Below the pieces are notes generated by a model. The model did not search any database and was not told where the DNA came from. It worked only from the letters and a program-made list of their open reading frames with translations. The position numbers were made by a program, and so were the translations under genes. From Cyanobacteria bacterium SZAS-4 (GTDB lineage: Bacteria; Cyanobacteriota; Vampirovibrionia; Obscuribacterales; Obscuribacteraceae), in NCBI GenBank assembly GCA_018266255.1, contig JAFEAT010000004.1, positions 119,779 to 183,778 of the forward strand: a DNA stretch of 64,000 nt, read 5' to 3'. Numbering within the stretch: the stretch's first letter is position 1; each line of letters starts with the position of its first letter. Of this stretch, positions 35,772 through 44,537 are shown piece by piece.

Positions 35772-36887
35772 ATGACACTCAAAATCGGCTCAATGACTTT
35801 GAAAAGTCGTGTCTACGTGCCACCGATGGCCGGAGTCACCGATATTGTATTTCGCGATATCGTCAGACAAGTCGATAAAGAATGTATGTTGTCGACCGAG
35901 ATGGTCTCCAGCCGCGCCTTGATGAACCGTCCTGAATGCCGAATCATGGATCTTTCAGACGACGAGCGTCCAATTGGAATTCAGATTTTCGGTCACGAAC
36001 CTGACGTCATGGCTAGCGCAGCCCGCATGGCAGAAGCGAAAGGCGCAGATTTCGTCGACATCAATATGGGCTGCCCGGTTCCAAAAATCACAAAAGGAAA
36101 AGATGGTTGCGCCTTGATGCGGGAGCCGGAATTAGCCAAAGAAATCGTTGAAACCGTGCGCGCATCAATCTCTATCCCGCTCTCAGTCAAATTCAGGCTG
36201 GGCTGGGACGATGACTCACGCAATGCCGTTGAGTTCGGCGAGATGCTAGAAGGTGCTGGTGCATGCGCTGTCACTGTGCACGGAAGAACCAGACAGCAAC
36301 TCTATTCTGGCAAAGCAGATTGGAGCTGGATCGCAAAAGTAAAACAAGCTTTGTCGATTCCAGTTTTTGGTAACGGCGACGTTTTCGAACCTGAAGACGC
36401 AATCAAGCTGCTCGAAGTCACAGGTTGCGACGGCGTTGCGGTAGCGCGCGGAACACTGGGAAATCCCTGGTTGATCGCAAGAATTACAAAATATCTTGAA
36501 ACTGGAAAGCTTGATGACGCGCCAGAAGAAGTCGACAAATTGATGGTCGCTTACAGCCACTGCCTGGGCTTGATCAACTACAAAGGTGCAAGAGTGGGCG
36601 CCAACGAAAGTCGCCGCCATATGACGCACTACACAAAAGGCATCGTCGGTAGTGCACCGTATCGAGCCCGCCTGACTCAAATTGCCAACGCAGATGATGC
36701 AGCCGTTATCCTGGCTGAACTAGCTGAAATGGTTGCGGGAACTGATGGTAAAAGACGGTTCCTACTTCATGTAGAGCAGGCAAATCTCCAGCAAGGAGAA
36801 CATCCACGCAAATGGAACGGCAATAGCGAAAGCAGTGTCGAGACCCCAGTTGATGGGCGCGCCCTCTCTCCAGTCGCAGTACCATAG
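35772..36887 (+). CDS. dus: tRNA-dihydrouridine synthase
   Basis: 371 residues. A TIM-barrel flavoenzyme that reduces specific uridines in the D-loop of tRNA with NADPH. Motifs: PPMAGVTDIVFR, DINMGCPVPKITKGKDGCALM (catalytic Cys in GCP), VTVHGRTRQQLYSGKADW, GNGDVFEPEDA and DGVAVARGTLGNPW. It is closest to the DusB group. The ATG at 35772 directly precedes the barrel, and an upstream start at 35706 is less likely. The C-terminus runs about 30 residues beyond the helical domain with a polar tail (GNSESSVETPVDGRALSP). That tail lies opposite the 3' half of a small membrane-protein gene on the other strand. Confidence 0.93.
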   Translation: MTLKIGSMTLKSRVYVPPMAGVTDIVFRDIVRQVDKECMLSTEMVSSRALMNRPECRIMDLSDDERPIGIQIFGHEPDVMASAARMAEAKGADFVDINMGCPVPKITKGKDGCALMREPELAKEIVETVRASISIPLSVKFRLGWDDDSRNAVEFGEMLEGAGACAVTVHGRTRQQLYSGKADWSWIAKVKQALSIPVFGNGDVFEPEDAIKLLEVTGCDGVAVARGTLGNPWLIARITKYLETGKLDDAPEEVDKLMVAYSHCLGLINYKGARVGANESRRHMTHYTKGIVGSAPYRARLTQIANADDAAVILAELAEMVAGTDGKRRFLLHVEQANLQQGEHPRKWNGNSESSVETPVDGRALSPVAVP

Positions 36888-36971
36888 AACGCCGTTAACG
36901 AAGGGCGTCGTAATCCAGCCCATGATGCCGGCCATGAATGCGAGCAAAAGTATGATTAACCAGGGGTCCAT
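36762..36971 (-). CDS. small two-helix membrane protein overlapping the dus 3' end
   Basis: 69 residues with two hydrophobic segments (WLIILLLAFMAGIMGWI and AFAIAVPFAWMFSLLEICLLYM) joined by a short polar part with NGVLWYCDWREGAPINWG. The composition looks like a real membrane protein, yet 126 bases lie antisense to the end of dus. The ribosome site is weak. Either the dus tail has been extended by loss of an earlier stop, or this frame is a by-product. I give slightly better than even odds that it is real. Confidence 0.52.
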   Translation of the reverse strand: MDPWLIILLLAFMAGIMGWITTPFVNGVLWYCDWREGAPINWGLDTAFAIAVPFAWMFSLLEICLLYMK

Positions 36972-37204
36972 ATGATTTCTCAGGCATGAGAGGAAGAGTC
37001 GCCTTTTACAGGCTTCAGAGAAAGTCTAAGTCAGGTTTCTGAGTTTGACAACGGGATTTCTCCCACGTAAACAGATTGAAATTCTTTAATAGCCAGAAGC
37101 CGAGCAGTAAGGAGAACTGCTCAGAGTAATCGTAAAACATCGAACAGGGACAGCTATATGCCAGCCTGATTGCGATTTGAGGTTTTTTCAACCGAAGTTA
37201 GCGA
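36972..37204. other. intergenic region after rpoZ
   Basis: No gene seen. A perfect hairpin GAGCAGT-AAGGAGA-ACTGCTC lies at 37102-37122, with a Shine-Dalgarno-like AAGGAGA in the loop but no start codon placed to use it. GGTTTTTTCAACC near 37179 is a weak stem at the rpoZ 3' end. Confidence 0.45.
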
Positions 37205-37417
37205 CTAATAAATCGCGTAACCTGATGGTGAAATCAAGATGTTGCCGTCGTTCTCAGCAGCAACCATTTGCAACGCCTGGATAACAGCGTTCGTTGCTTT
37301 GTGCTGATCGCGGGTTTCGTTTTTGATCTGCTTGGCGCGCTGAGCGACCTTCAGAACCAGCTCATAGCGGTTCGTGTCTTTGTCCAAGAGTTGATCCAAA
37401 ATTCTAGTAGTGCTCAT
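37205..37417 (-). CDS. rpoZ: RNA polymerase omega subunit
   Basis: 70 residues. STTRILDQLLDKDTNRYELVLKVAQRAKQIKNE is the conserved omega core that wraps the beta-prime C-terminus and helps polymerase assembly. The ATG at 37417 is chosen because the family starts there, and longer starts run back into gmk. It overlaps the 3' end of gmk by 14 bases. The gmk-rpoZ pair is a common arrangement in bacteria. Confidence 0.9.
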   Translation of the reverse strand: MSTTRILDQLLDKDTNRYELVLKVAQRAKQIKNETRDQHKATNAVIQALQMVAAENDGNILISPSGYAIY

Positions 37418-38159
37418 TTGAAGCCCCAGGTGCCTTTGTTTCTCGTATACGACACCTCTCAGCATACACCACATGCAGCAAATTTTTGACAGCTTCGTCA
37501 ACGTTGTCATTTACAACTTCATAATGGAACAGCCCGCGTTCCCGCATTTCCTGCCTGGCCTTATGTAAACGCAGTTGAATTTTGGCAGCGCTTTCGGTGC
37601 CCCGCCCCTTCAAACGGCTTTTCAATTCATCAAATGAAGGTGGTGAAAGGAAGATCAAAACAGCCTGGGAAAAGCGATCGCGGATTTGTTTGGCGCCATC
37701 AACCTCGATTTCAAGAATGACATCTTTGCCGGGCATGTCGACGCCGTCTTCATTCTTCTTGACGCGAAGCTGCTCTTCAACCCAAGTGTGTGGCGTGCCG
37801 TAGAAATTGCCGGAGTATTCAGCCCACTCCATAAATGCGCCGTTCTCAAGCATCTCTGCGAATTTTTCGTCAGTAACAAAGGTGTAGTCAACACCTTCCT
37901 TCTCGCCTGGACGCATGGCTCTCGTTGTCACTGAAACAGATTTAGTCAGTCGAGGCACTTCCTCGAGCAATTTCTGAACGACAGTTCCCTTGCCGACACC
38001 TGATGGTCCAGTTATGACAATCAAATTTCCTTTTGGAACTCGCTTCACAGGACCTGTACCAAAACCCGCGTCTCTGCCAATTCTAACCGACGATGCAGTT
38101 TCAGGTGGCGGGTCTTTTTTAGCGCTGAGCGACTTATTCGGCGTTACTCGTGGGTTCAT
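37404..38159 (-). CDS. gmk: guanylate kinase
   Basis: 251 residues. Phosphorylates GMP to GDP in the cytoplasm. The P-loop is ITGPSGVGKGTVVQKLL, and the GMP-binding region is SVSVTTRAMRPGEKEGVDYTFV with EWAEYSGNFYGT. The lid is SRLKGRGTESAAKIQLRL. It carries about 43 residues before the P-loop, longer than the usual few. This extension is rich in Pro and basic residues, and no internal ATG offers a shorter start. It may be real or may reflect an unrecognised GTG or TTG start. The C-terminus has extra residues after VDEAVKNLLHVVYAER that overlap rpoZ. Confidence 0.94.
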   Translation of the reverse strand: MNPRVTPNKSLSAKKDPPPETASSVRIGRDAGFGTGPVKRVPKGNLIVITGPSGVGKGTVVQKLLEEVPRLTKSVSVTTRAMRPGEKEGVDYTFVTDEKFAEMLENGAFMEWAEYSGNFYGTPHTWVEEQLRVKKNEDGVDMPGKDVILEIEVDGAKQIRDRFSQAVLIFLSPPSFDELKSRLKGRGTESAAKIQLRLHKARQEMRERGLFHYEVVNDNVDEAVKNLLHVVYAERCRIRETKAPGASNEHY

Positions 38160-38330
38160 AAATGCGGTTTCTATTTTTTCTGAAGTAGGCTATATTAATG
38201 CGCTCCGCCGCTTTTAGAACCTTTAGCTCTTCGGCGCGGACACTGATCTTTGCGCACTTCAAGCTGCGCACACTCACCATTCGCTTCGTCCAATTTCTCC
38301 TGCTCTAATTAAACCCGACCAAGAGAAGCC

Positions 38331-40175
38331 ATGCAACCATTTGACGCCCTGACAATGAGGGCCGTTCTCAGCGAAGCTAAGCCGCTATTGATTGGGCGGA
38401 AGGTAGACAAAATCTACCAGGTCGCCAGAGATGAAGTCGTTTTCTCGATGCGAGCCAAAGCAGGAATGACAAATTTGTTGTTATCTGCTCAATCAGCATA
38501 TGGTCGCGTTTGCTTGATTCGGCAAACACAGGCGCCCAATGCAGACAGAAGCAAGTCGAATCAAAATCAATCCCAATTTTTACTCGTGTTGCGCAGGCAT
38601 TTGACGAGTGCAACTCTAGTTGGCATCGAGCAGCCAACCGGAGAGCGCACCGTCGATCTTATTTTTTCCTGCGTAGACGAGGTTGGCGGCACATCACTCA
38701 AAGTCCTCACCGCTGAAGTGATGGGAAGGCACAGTAATCTGATTTTCTGGGACAAAACGACAGATAAGATTTTGACGGCTTCACATGTGGTGACAAGAGA
38801 AATGAGTCGCCAACGGGAAGTGGCAGCCGGACTGAGGTTTGTTAGACCACCAAAACAAGACAAACCGAATATTTTCACAGTCTCGAAAGATGCTTTCATG
38901 GGCAAAGCTGACGAAATTATCCAACAAGCCAAATCAGAAGCAACCGCAGAAGGCAGTTCAGCGACACTTGCTCCGACTGTCGAGCAATGGCTAATCACGA
39001 CTTTTACTGGCTTGGGGCGCCAACTTTCTGAAGAATTTGTCGCGAGCACAGGTATAAGCAGTCCAATAAAAACTGGAACAGCAGACCAAAATTTCAAGTC
39101 AGCACTCTGGGAGAAAACCCTGGCGCTGCAAGCAGAAGATCGATTCAAACCAGCGATGCGACTCGATCTGAGTCGCTACACGGTTCTTTCGTGGTGGGCC
39201 GGAGTTGATAACGATCAAGTCTGGAAAAGTTTTCCGACTGCCAACGACATGGTCGATGATTATTATCGTGCAGTGGAGAGCAGAGAACAATTTCAGCAGT
39301 TGCGAGAACGCCTTCGCTCCGAGCTTAAGAACGAAACCGAGAAACTGGAGAACCGCATTACCGCAGCATCGCAGCATGTGACGCCGGCAGAGAATCTGGA
39401 GCAACTGAAACGTTCTGGCGACCTCATCCTCGCTCACTTGAATGAAATAAAGCCAGGACAAGAAGTGCTCAGCTGTGAAAATTTGTTTGGTGCAAATGGT
39501 GGCACCGAGACTATCAAATTGAATCCCAATCTTAACGGCTCACAAAACGCACAATTTTTCTATCGGCAGTTCGCCAAGACGAGATCGCGGTTAAGCGCAG
39601 CCTCCGCAGCTTGCGCCGAAGCAAGCAAGAGATTGGAAGCACTAAAACAACAATCCGAAGCAGTTGAAAAAGCCGCAGACACTGACGAACTGCGACGACT
39701 GAAAGACACTTTGATCGGTCGCAAACAAAATGAATTGCCAAAGATAGCCCAAGTCAGACCAAATGAAAAGAAAAAGACAAAGACAAAAATATTGAGCCTG
39801 GTATCTTCTGACGGCTGGACCATTTATGTTGGGCGGAATCGGCATGAAAACGACCATTTGCTCAGTCGATTGGCTCAACCAAATGATCTCTGGCTACACG
39901 TTCTCGGGCAGGGCGGAGCGCATGTTCTGATCCGAGTGCCGGCCTCAAAGCAAGAGCCACCACTAACGACAATCAAAGAAGCTGCTCAAGTCGCAGCAAG
40001 GCTTTCAAAAGCCTCAACCGGCAGCAAGGTGCGAGTCGTCTACACTCAATGTAAACATGTAAAAAAACTGGGAAAAGACAAACCTGGACTGGTTCGATAT
40101 GAGAACGAAAAGACGCTTGAAATCGACACATCGGCGCCGATGCCCAAGTGTATGAAAACACTTTTCAGCAATTAA
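38331..40175 (+). CDS. rqcH: NFACT-family ribosome quality control protein
   Basis: 614 residues. The bacterial homologue of Rqc2/NEMF, which binds stalled 50S-peptidyl-tRNA complexes and adds C-terminal alanine tails that mark the chain for decay. The NFACT-N domain starts MQPFDALTMRAVLSEAKPLLIGRKVDKIYQ, with EVMGRHSNLIF. Helix-hairpin and coiled-coil parts lie at about 290-470. The NFACT-R domain has DGWTIYVGRNRHENDHLLSRLAQPNDLWLHV and VRVVYTQCKHVKKLGKDKPGLV. The ribosome site is AGAGAAG. The gene is divergent from gmk. Confidence 0.92.
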   Translation: MQPFDALTMRAVLSEAKPLLIGRKVDKIYQVARDEVVFSMRAKAGMTNLLLSAQSAYGRVCLIRQTQAPNADRSKSNQNQSQFLLVLRRHLTSATLVGIEQPTGERTVDLIFSCVDEVGGTSLKVLTAEVMGRHSNLIFWDKTTDKILTASHVVTREMSRQREVAAGLRFVRPPKQDKPNIFTVSKDAFMGKADEIIQQAKSEATAEGSSATLAPTVEQWLITTFTGLGRQLSEEFVASTGISSPIKTGTADQNFKSALWEKTLALQAEDRFKPAMRLDLSRYTVLSWWAGVDNDQVWKSFPTANDMVDDYYRAVESREQFQQLRERLRSELKNETEKLENRITAASQHVTPAENLEQLKRSGDLILAHLNEIKPGQEVLSCENLFGANGGTETIKLNPNLNGSQNAQFFYRQFAKTRSRLSAASAACAEASKRLEALKQQSEAVEKAADTDELRRLKDTLIGRKQNELPKIAQVRPNEKKKTKTKILSLVSSDGWTIYVGRNRHENDHLLSRLAQPNDLWLHVLGQGGAHVLIRVPASKQEPPLTTIKEAAQVAARLSKASTGSKVRVVYTQCKHVKKLGKDKPGLVRYENEKTLEIDTSAPMPKCMKTLFSN

Positions 40176-40255
40176 CCAGCGTTACGAAGCAGTACCCGAG
40201 ACTCGCGCTTGTGCAATAATCGCGGACAGATTGATGTTGGAAAGAGGAATTTTGC

Positions 40256-41251
40256 ATGCCTCGCGTTGTGCGTTTTCATAATTTTGGCGGACCAGAAGTT
40301 CTCAAGATCGAAGTGCTTGACGTTCGCGATCCGGGCGAAAACGAAGTCAAAATCAAAGTGGAAGCGCTCGGTCTAAATCGCGCCGAAATCGTTTTTCGCG
40401 AAGGCAAATACTTAGAACGCGACGTGGACTTTCCAAGCCAAATTGGTTACGAAGCCGCAGGCATAGTTGAAGCAATCGGTTCGAATGTGACCAACTGCAA
40501 AGTGGGCGATAAAGTTAGCACAATCCCGTCATTTTCTATGGCGAAATATGGAGTGTATGGCGACGTCGCGGTCGTGCCCGCGAGCGCTGTCGCTCACTAT
40601 CCAGACAATCTGTCCACATTTGAAGCAACATCGATCTGGATGCAATATCTCACCGCATATGGTGCGCTGATTGAATTTGGACAAACACGCCCCGAGGATT
40701 TTGTAGTGATAACGGCTGCCAGCAGCAGCGTCGGATTCGCTGCCATTCAAATCGTCAAAGAGATTGGCGCTACCGCCATCGCCACCACCCGTAGTTCCGG
40801 CAAGAAACAAGCGTTGCTAGACGCTGGCGCTGACTATGTCGTCGTCACAGACGAAGAAGACCTCGAGCGTAAAGTCCATCAGATCACCAAAGGTAAGGGC
40901 TCGAGAATAATTTTCGACTCAGTGGCTGGCACGTTCCTGAAGGATTTAGCGGATCTTGCTGCGCCAGAAGCAACCATCTTTATCTATGGCGCATTGAGCA
41001 TGATGTCGACGCCGTTTCCTTTGATGATGGCTCTGAAGAAAGGTTTGGTGATTCGGGGCTATACGCTATTTGAAATCACAGGTAAGCCAGATCGGCTGGA
41101 ACGAGCGAAGCGGTATGTCGTCGAAAAACTCAAGTCAGGCAAGATAAAGCCAGTGCTGGACAAGACTTTTGCTCTGGAAGATATCGCTGACGCACATCGC
41201 CATATGCAATCAAACGAGCAGATCGGCAAAATCATCGTCTCTGTAAACTGA
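40256..41251 (+). CDS. zinc-independent MDR oxidoreductase (quinone reductase-like)
   Basis: 331 residues of the medium-chain dehydrogenase/reductase superfamily. RFHNFGGPEVLKIE is the quinone-oxidoreductase-type start. IGYEAAGIVEAIGSNV follows, and the nucleotide-binding region is VVITAASSSVGFAAIQIVKEIGATAIATTRS. The structural and catalytic zinc cysteines of classical alcohol dehydrogenases are missing, and ASSSVG fits NADPH-using quinone or enoyl reductases. Substrate unknown. An AGAGGA ribosome site lies 8 bases before the ATG. It is monocistronic, and a hairpin follows before the convergent gene. Confidence 0.9.
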   Translation: MPRVVRFHNFGGPEVLKIEVLDVRDPGENEVKIKVEALGLNRAEIVFREGKYLERDVDFPSQIGYEAAGIVEAIGSNVTNCKVGDKVSTIPSFSMAKYGVYGDVAVVPASAVAHYPDNLSTFEATSIWMQYLTAYGALIEFGQTRPEDFVVITAASSSVGFAAIQIVKEIGATAIATTRSSGKKQALLDAGADYVVVTDEEDLERKVHQITKGKGSRIIFDSVAGTFLKDLADLAAPEATIFIYGALSMMSTPFPLMMALKKGLVIRGYTLFEITGKPDRLERAKRYVVEKLKSGKIKPVLDKTFALEDIADAHRHMQSNEQIGKIIVSVN

Positions 41252-41279
41252 AGCTCAAGCCGTTATCTACATAATAAGA

Positions 41280-41301
41280 GAGCCAGCATGACTGCTAGCT
41301 C
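41280..41301. terminator. possible bidirectional hairpin
   Basis: GAGCCAGC and GCTAGCTC, with one mismatch and a 6-base loop, lie between two convergent genes. No long T-run. Confidence 0.35.
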
Positions 41302-41341
41302 CTTACTTGCCCAAAATTGCGGGACCAGCCCGGAATGCTTG

Positions 41342-42505
41342 TTATCCTGGTCCGAACAAATTCTTGAAATAGAATTGATTGTTCAAACTGTTGACGGTCT
41401 GGCGCACCATATTCGGAGCTATGGCTTGCTCCCTTAACTGTCCAGAATTGCCATCTCGCCAGATTTTGTGAGCGCCGTTGGAGTCAAACTCAACTCCAAC
41501 TTTCGGCACATTCGGATTGATGTAGTCGAATCTGCGAACGCTCAACATCTGATTTTGTTGGTTGGAAACGTATTCAGTAGATCCTTCGTAGACGTTCATG
41601 CTCTGACCGATTTGCGCTCTTGGTCCAATTGCTCCAGGAGCATCGGCTTTGTAGTGATCGATGCGGCTGTGCATCATGCCGTAGTTATCTTTCGTATAGC
41701 TGATCTGATACTGCCCGGCGTAAATCATCTGCTTATCGCCCCAGTAATACTCGACGACGTTGATCGGATTGCCTTCCTTGTTCACGCCAACAGCAAAGAC
41801 GTTGCCCTTCTGCTCTGGACCAGGTCTCAAGTTTCGATTGTTGTATTCGGGTCTTGGTTGACTCATGTCACTATCGCCCATAAGCATCCAATGATCGATT
41901 TTTGCCAACGCTGCAGGCGCCACTTCAACCAGAGGAAGCTGGCTTGGAAGCACATTTTCCTTTGCTCTACTGTTATAAGTTTTGGTGAACATCTCCCAGA
42001 GAACTCGGGGACCACCGCCGAGAGAGCTGATTACAGCACCGGTGAGACGAGCATCTGGACCGATTCCGCCCGGATATTCGGGAGCAGGACGATTCGGTTC
42101 GCCACGCAAAACAGGCACATCTTGCCGAGGCACGAGAGGCTGCTGAATTTGCGGTTGAACTTGTGGCTGAAATCGCTGTTGAGGAGCAATTTGCGCATTA
42201 CCAAGCTGACCCGTAATTTCTCCGAACGAACGAATTCCTCTGGAACTGTCGAAGGCACCGAATCCGGTGGTCTGGTATTGCTGTTGTTGTTGTGGATTTG
42301 GTGCGCCGACGTTGTCGAAAGCGACCGGTGGCTGATTAGCAGCGGCTTGTCGGCGCTGGTCGGCAAGTCTGTCTGATGGACTTGGAGCCGAGGCAATCTG
42401 ATTGATGAACTTAGACGCAAGCTCTTCTTGCAGTCTGCTCCACTGTGTTTGTTGGCCGTTCCCCCCGAGACCATCGAAGGGACCACGCCAAGACGGATCG
42501 CTCAT
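41342..42505 (-). CDS. glutamine/proline-rich protein of unknown function
   Basis: 387 residues, not recognised. The N-terminal ~150 residues are Gln-, Pro- and Ala-rich and look disordered (NPQQQQQYQTTGFGAF, QPQVQPQIQQPLVPRQ). The C-terminal ~220 residues look folded, with many aromatic and Asn residues (VEYYWGDKQMIYAGQYQISYTKDNYGMMHSRIDHYK). No signal peptide or membrane helix is seen. The ATG at 42505 has an AGGTGG ribosome site, which decides the start over a GTG at 42514. It is divergent from lexA with about 200 bases between, so LexA control is possible but unproven. Confidence 0.75.
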   Translation of the reverse strand: MSDPSWRGPFDGLGGNGQQTQWSRLQEELASKFINQIASAPSPSDRLADQRRQAAANQPPVAFDNVGAPNPQQQQQYQTTGFGAFDSSRGIRSFGEITGQLGNAQIAPQQRFQPQVQPQIQQPLVPRQDVPVLRGEPNRPAPEYPGGIGPDARLTGAVISSLGGGPRVLWEMFTKTYNSRAKENVLPSQLPLVEVAPAALAKIDHWMLMGDSDMSQPRPEYNNRNLRPGPEQKGNVFAVGVNKEGNPINVVEYYWGDKQMIYAGQYQISYTKDNYGMMHSRIDHYKADAPGAIGPRAQIGQSMNVYEGSTEYVSNQQNQMLSVRRFDYINPNVPKVGVEFDSNGAHKIWRDGNSGQLREQAIAPNMVRQTVNSLNNQFYFKNLFGPG

Positions 42506-42660
42506 GAGCGCCACCTAGATCGCGGGGATAGTTTTGTATGTAGCTGAAGGGGAGTTTCATAGTAAGACTGCGCTAGCAAATTCACAATCGTGATTCCACG
42601 CATCAGGGCGGCAGGATTACGAAAAAAATGGCGAGACCAACAATATCGAGAAAAAAATGC

Positions 42661-42689
42661 TGGACACGACAAATGGCTGGTACTATACT
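42661..42689 (+). promoter_or_regulatory. lexA promoter
   Basis: TGGACA (42661-42666) and TATACT (42684-42689) are each one base from the sigma-70 consensus and lie exactly 17 bases apart, 26 bases before the lexA ATG. The -10 box sits inside a bulged palindrome running from GGTAC to GTGCC (42679-42701), a candidate autoregulatory LexA site. Confidence 0.65.
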
Positions 42690-42714
42690 TTTGTATGTGC
42701 CTTGAGGAGATTTT

Positions 42715-43401
42715 ATGTCTGACTTTGATGGAAACGCTGTCCTGGCTGGCTTGCCACCCAGACAGAGGGATGTAATCAATCACATCATTAACCTCACAGA
42801 AGAAAACGGTTATCCGCCAACGTTGGCGGAGCTTGCAGCGGCATTAGGGTTAAAAAATCGGATGACAGTGCACCAGCACGTAGCCGCACTGAAGAAAAAA
42901 GGTCTGGTTCACTGGGAGCCAGGTCTAAATCGTTCATTGAAAGTAGTCGGCGAAGCTCATGACTTCGTACAGAAAGGACGCTCAACCACCAGTTCTGCGG
43001 TAGTCGAAATGGATTCACGTCGCCCAAGCGGCTTGCCTATGGCCGGCACGATCGCTGCGGGTAGACCAATCGATGCAGTGCAATCGGCGGAATATCTCGA
43101 AATAGACCAAAAATACACAGACGATGGCTGCTACGCGCTAAAAGTTCGTGGCGATTCGATGATTGAAGATGGCATCAACGATGGTGACTACGTGATCATC
43201 AAACCAAATCCATCTCCGCGAAATGGCGAAATCGTAGTCGCACTTTTGGAAGACGGCTCTGCCACTCTGAAACGTTTTTTCAAAGAAAAGAACGGCTTTC
43301 GACTACAGCCAGCCAACAGCCAGATGGAACCTATCTATGTAGAATCCGCCAACGACTTGCAAGTGCAAGGCACAGTGGTGGCGCTATTTAGAAAGTTCTA
43401 G
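42715..43401 (+). CDS. lexA: LexA repressor
   Basis: 228 residues. SOS-response repressor that self-cleaves when stimulated by RecA filaments. The winged helix (about 10-80) has LPPRQRDVINHIINLTEENGYPPTLAELAAALGLKNRMTVHQHVAAL. The cleavage site is the Ala-Gly in GTIAAGRPIDA, the catalytic Ser is in VRGDSMIEDGI and the Lys in SATLKRFFKE. So it keeps full autoprotease residues, unlike some cyanobacterial LexA proteins that have lost them. A GAGGAG ribosome site precedes the ATG. Confidence 0.95.
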   Translation: MSDFDGNAVLAGLPPRQRDVINHIINLTEENGYPPTLAELAAALGLKNRMTVHQHVAALKKKGLVHWEPGLNRSLKVVGEAHDFVQKGRSTTSSAVVEMDSRRPSGLPMAGTIAAGRPIDAVQSAEYLEIDQKYTDDGCYALKVRGDSMIEDGINDGDYVIIKPNPSPRNGEIVVALLEDGSATLKRFFKEKNGFRLQPANSQMEPIYVESANDLQVQGTVVALFRKF

Positions 43402-43414
43402 ACCACGCTACCAA

Positions 43415-44404
43415 CTAAAGGATGTTCTGACCGAGCGCGGACAAGATCAATCCCGTCGCTAGATCGGCTGTCTTGTTCCGTGTGTCCTTGGCCGGATTTA
43501 GCTCGACGATGTCGATTGAGCGAATCAAGCCAGTCTCGGCTAATAGCTCGAGAGCCAAGTGGCTTTCGCGATAACTCAGTCCGCCTCCGGATGGGGTGCT
43601 AACACCTGGGGCGACCTGGGGATCTATTGCGTCGATATCGAAGGATACATGCAATCCGGCGATGTCAGAACCAATGGCAGAGAGTGCAAGATCAGTGACC
43701 TTACCCAATCCCAAATGGTCGATGTCGCGCATCGTGAAAGCGTGCACGCCAGTCTTGGTGATAATTTCTCTTTCTGGTGCATCGATGGCTCGAATACCGA
43801 CCAAGACTGACTTCTCGGCTTCCACTTTAGGAGCAAATCCGCACAAGTTAACCAATCGGGGATCACCTTGTCCGAGTGAAACAGCGAAAGGCATACCATG
43901 CACGTTGCCACTGTCGCTGGTATCAGGGGTATTGATATCGCCGTGCGCGTCGAACCAGATCAAACCGAACTTTTGATTCAACTTGCGAAAGTGGTTGGAC
44001 ACACCGGCGATACTGCCGATGGCTAAGCTGTGGTCTCCACCGATGGTGATAGGAATCGTGCCGCTGGCGAGAGCTCCTTCAACAGCATCAGCGACTGCCT
44101 GACTCACTTCGGCAATTTCAGGTACACATTTACCTGTGCTGTTTTTTTCGAACCAACAAACCGAGTGGGGAACGTTAATATCAACTTCACGGGCTACCCG
44201 GAATCCAATTTTTTCAATCTTTGCGGAGACGTCAGCGACTTTCATCGCAGCAGGTCCCATACTCACGCCTCTATGCGATCCACCAAGATGCAGAGGCACG
44301 TAGATCAAAGTGACAGCAGTTGCGAGGTTTGGACCTGCCTGTCTGTGTCGATGTAATTCTTTGCTCGTGGTCGGAGCTGGCGACGGCTTAGTTTCAGGTG
44401 TCAC
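43415..44404 (-). CDS. arginase-family ureohydrolase, probable arginase
   Basis: About 329 residues. The two-manganese centre ligands are visible: His in IGGDHSLAIG, DAHGDIN, and SFDIDAIDPQVAPG. PSGGGLSYRES follows. Ordering and length favour arginase (arginine to ornithine and urea) over agmatinase or formimidoylglutamase, but this is not decisive. I chose the GTG at 44404, which has AAAGGGA as ribosome site. The open frame extends to 44518 without one. The first ~25 residues are polar and lie outside the fold. It is convergent with lexA at 14 bases distance. Confidence 0.88.
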   Translation of the reverse strand: MTPETKPSPAPTTSKELHRHRQAGPNLATAVTLIYVPLHLGGSHRGVSMGPAAMKVADVSAKIEKIGFRVAREVDINVPHSVCWFEKNSTGKCVPEIAEVSQAVADAVEGALASGTIPITIGGDHSLAIGSIAGVSNHFRKLNQKFGLIWFDAHGDINTPDTSDSGNVHGMPFAVSLGQGDPRLVNLCGFAPKVEAEKSVLVGIRAIDAPEREIITKTGVHAFTMRDIDHLGLGKVTDLALSAIGSDIAGLHVSFDIDAIDPQVAPGVSTPSGGGLSYRESHLALELLAETGLIRSIDIVELNPAKDTRNKTADLATGLILSALGQNIL

Positions 44405-44531
44405 AGTAATTGTCCCTTTTTGTCGACTATGGTGCTGACAGCTGAGGAGCTTCATCTGGCACATGCCGGAGTCAGCATTACGCAATGTATGCTTGCCCCT
44501 GAAGTGAGCCTCTGTCACAGGCCTCCTAGTG

Positions 44532-44537
44532 TATAAT
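44532..44537 (+). promoter_or_regulatory. possible -10 box before the coiled-coil gene
   Basis: TATAAT lies about 120 bases before the start of the first gene of the long plus-strand run. No matching -35 box is seen. Confidence 0.3.

Noticed and set aside
41468..42376. 302-codon plus-strand open frame opposite the Gln-rich protein
   Set aside because: No ribosome site, and composition as expected from reading an antisense strand. The minus-strand gene has AGGTGG and a better start.
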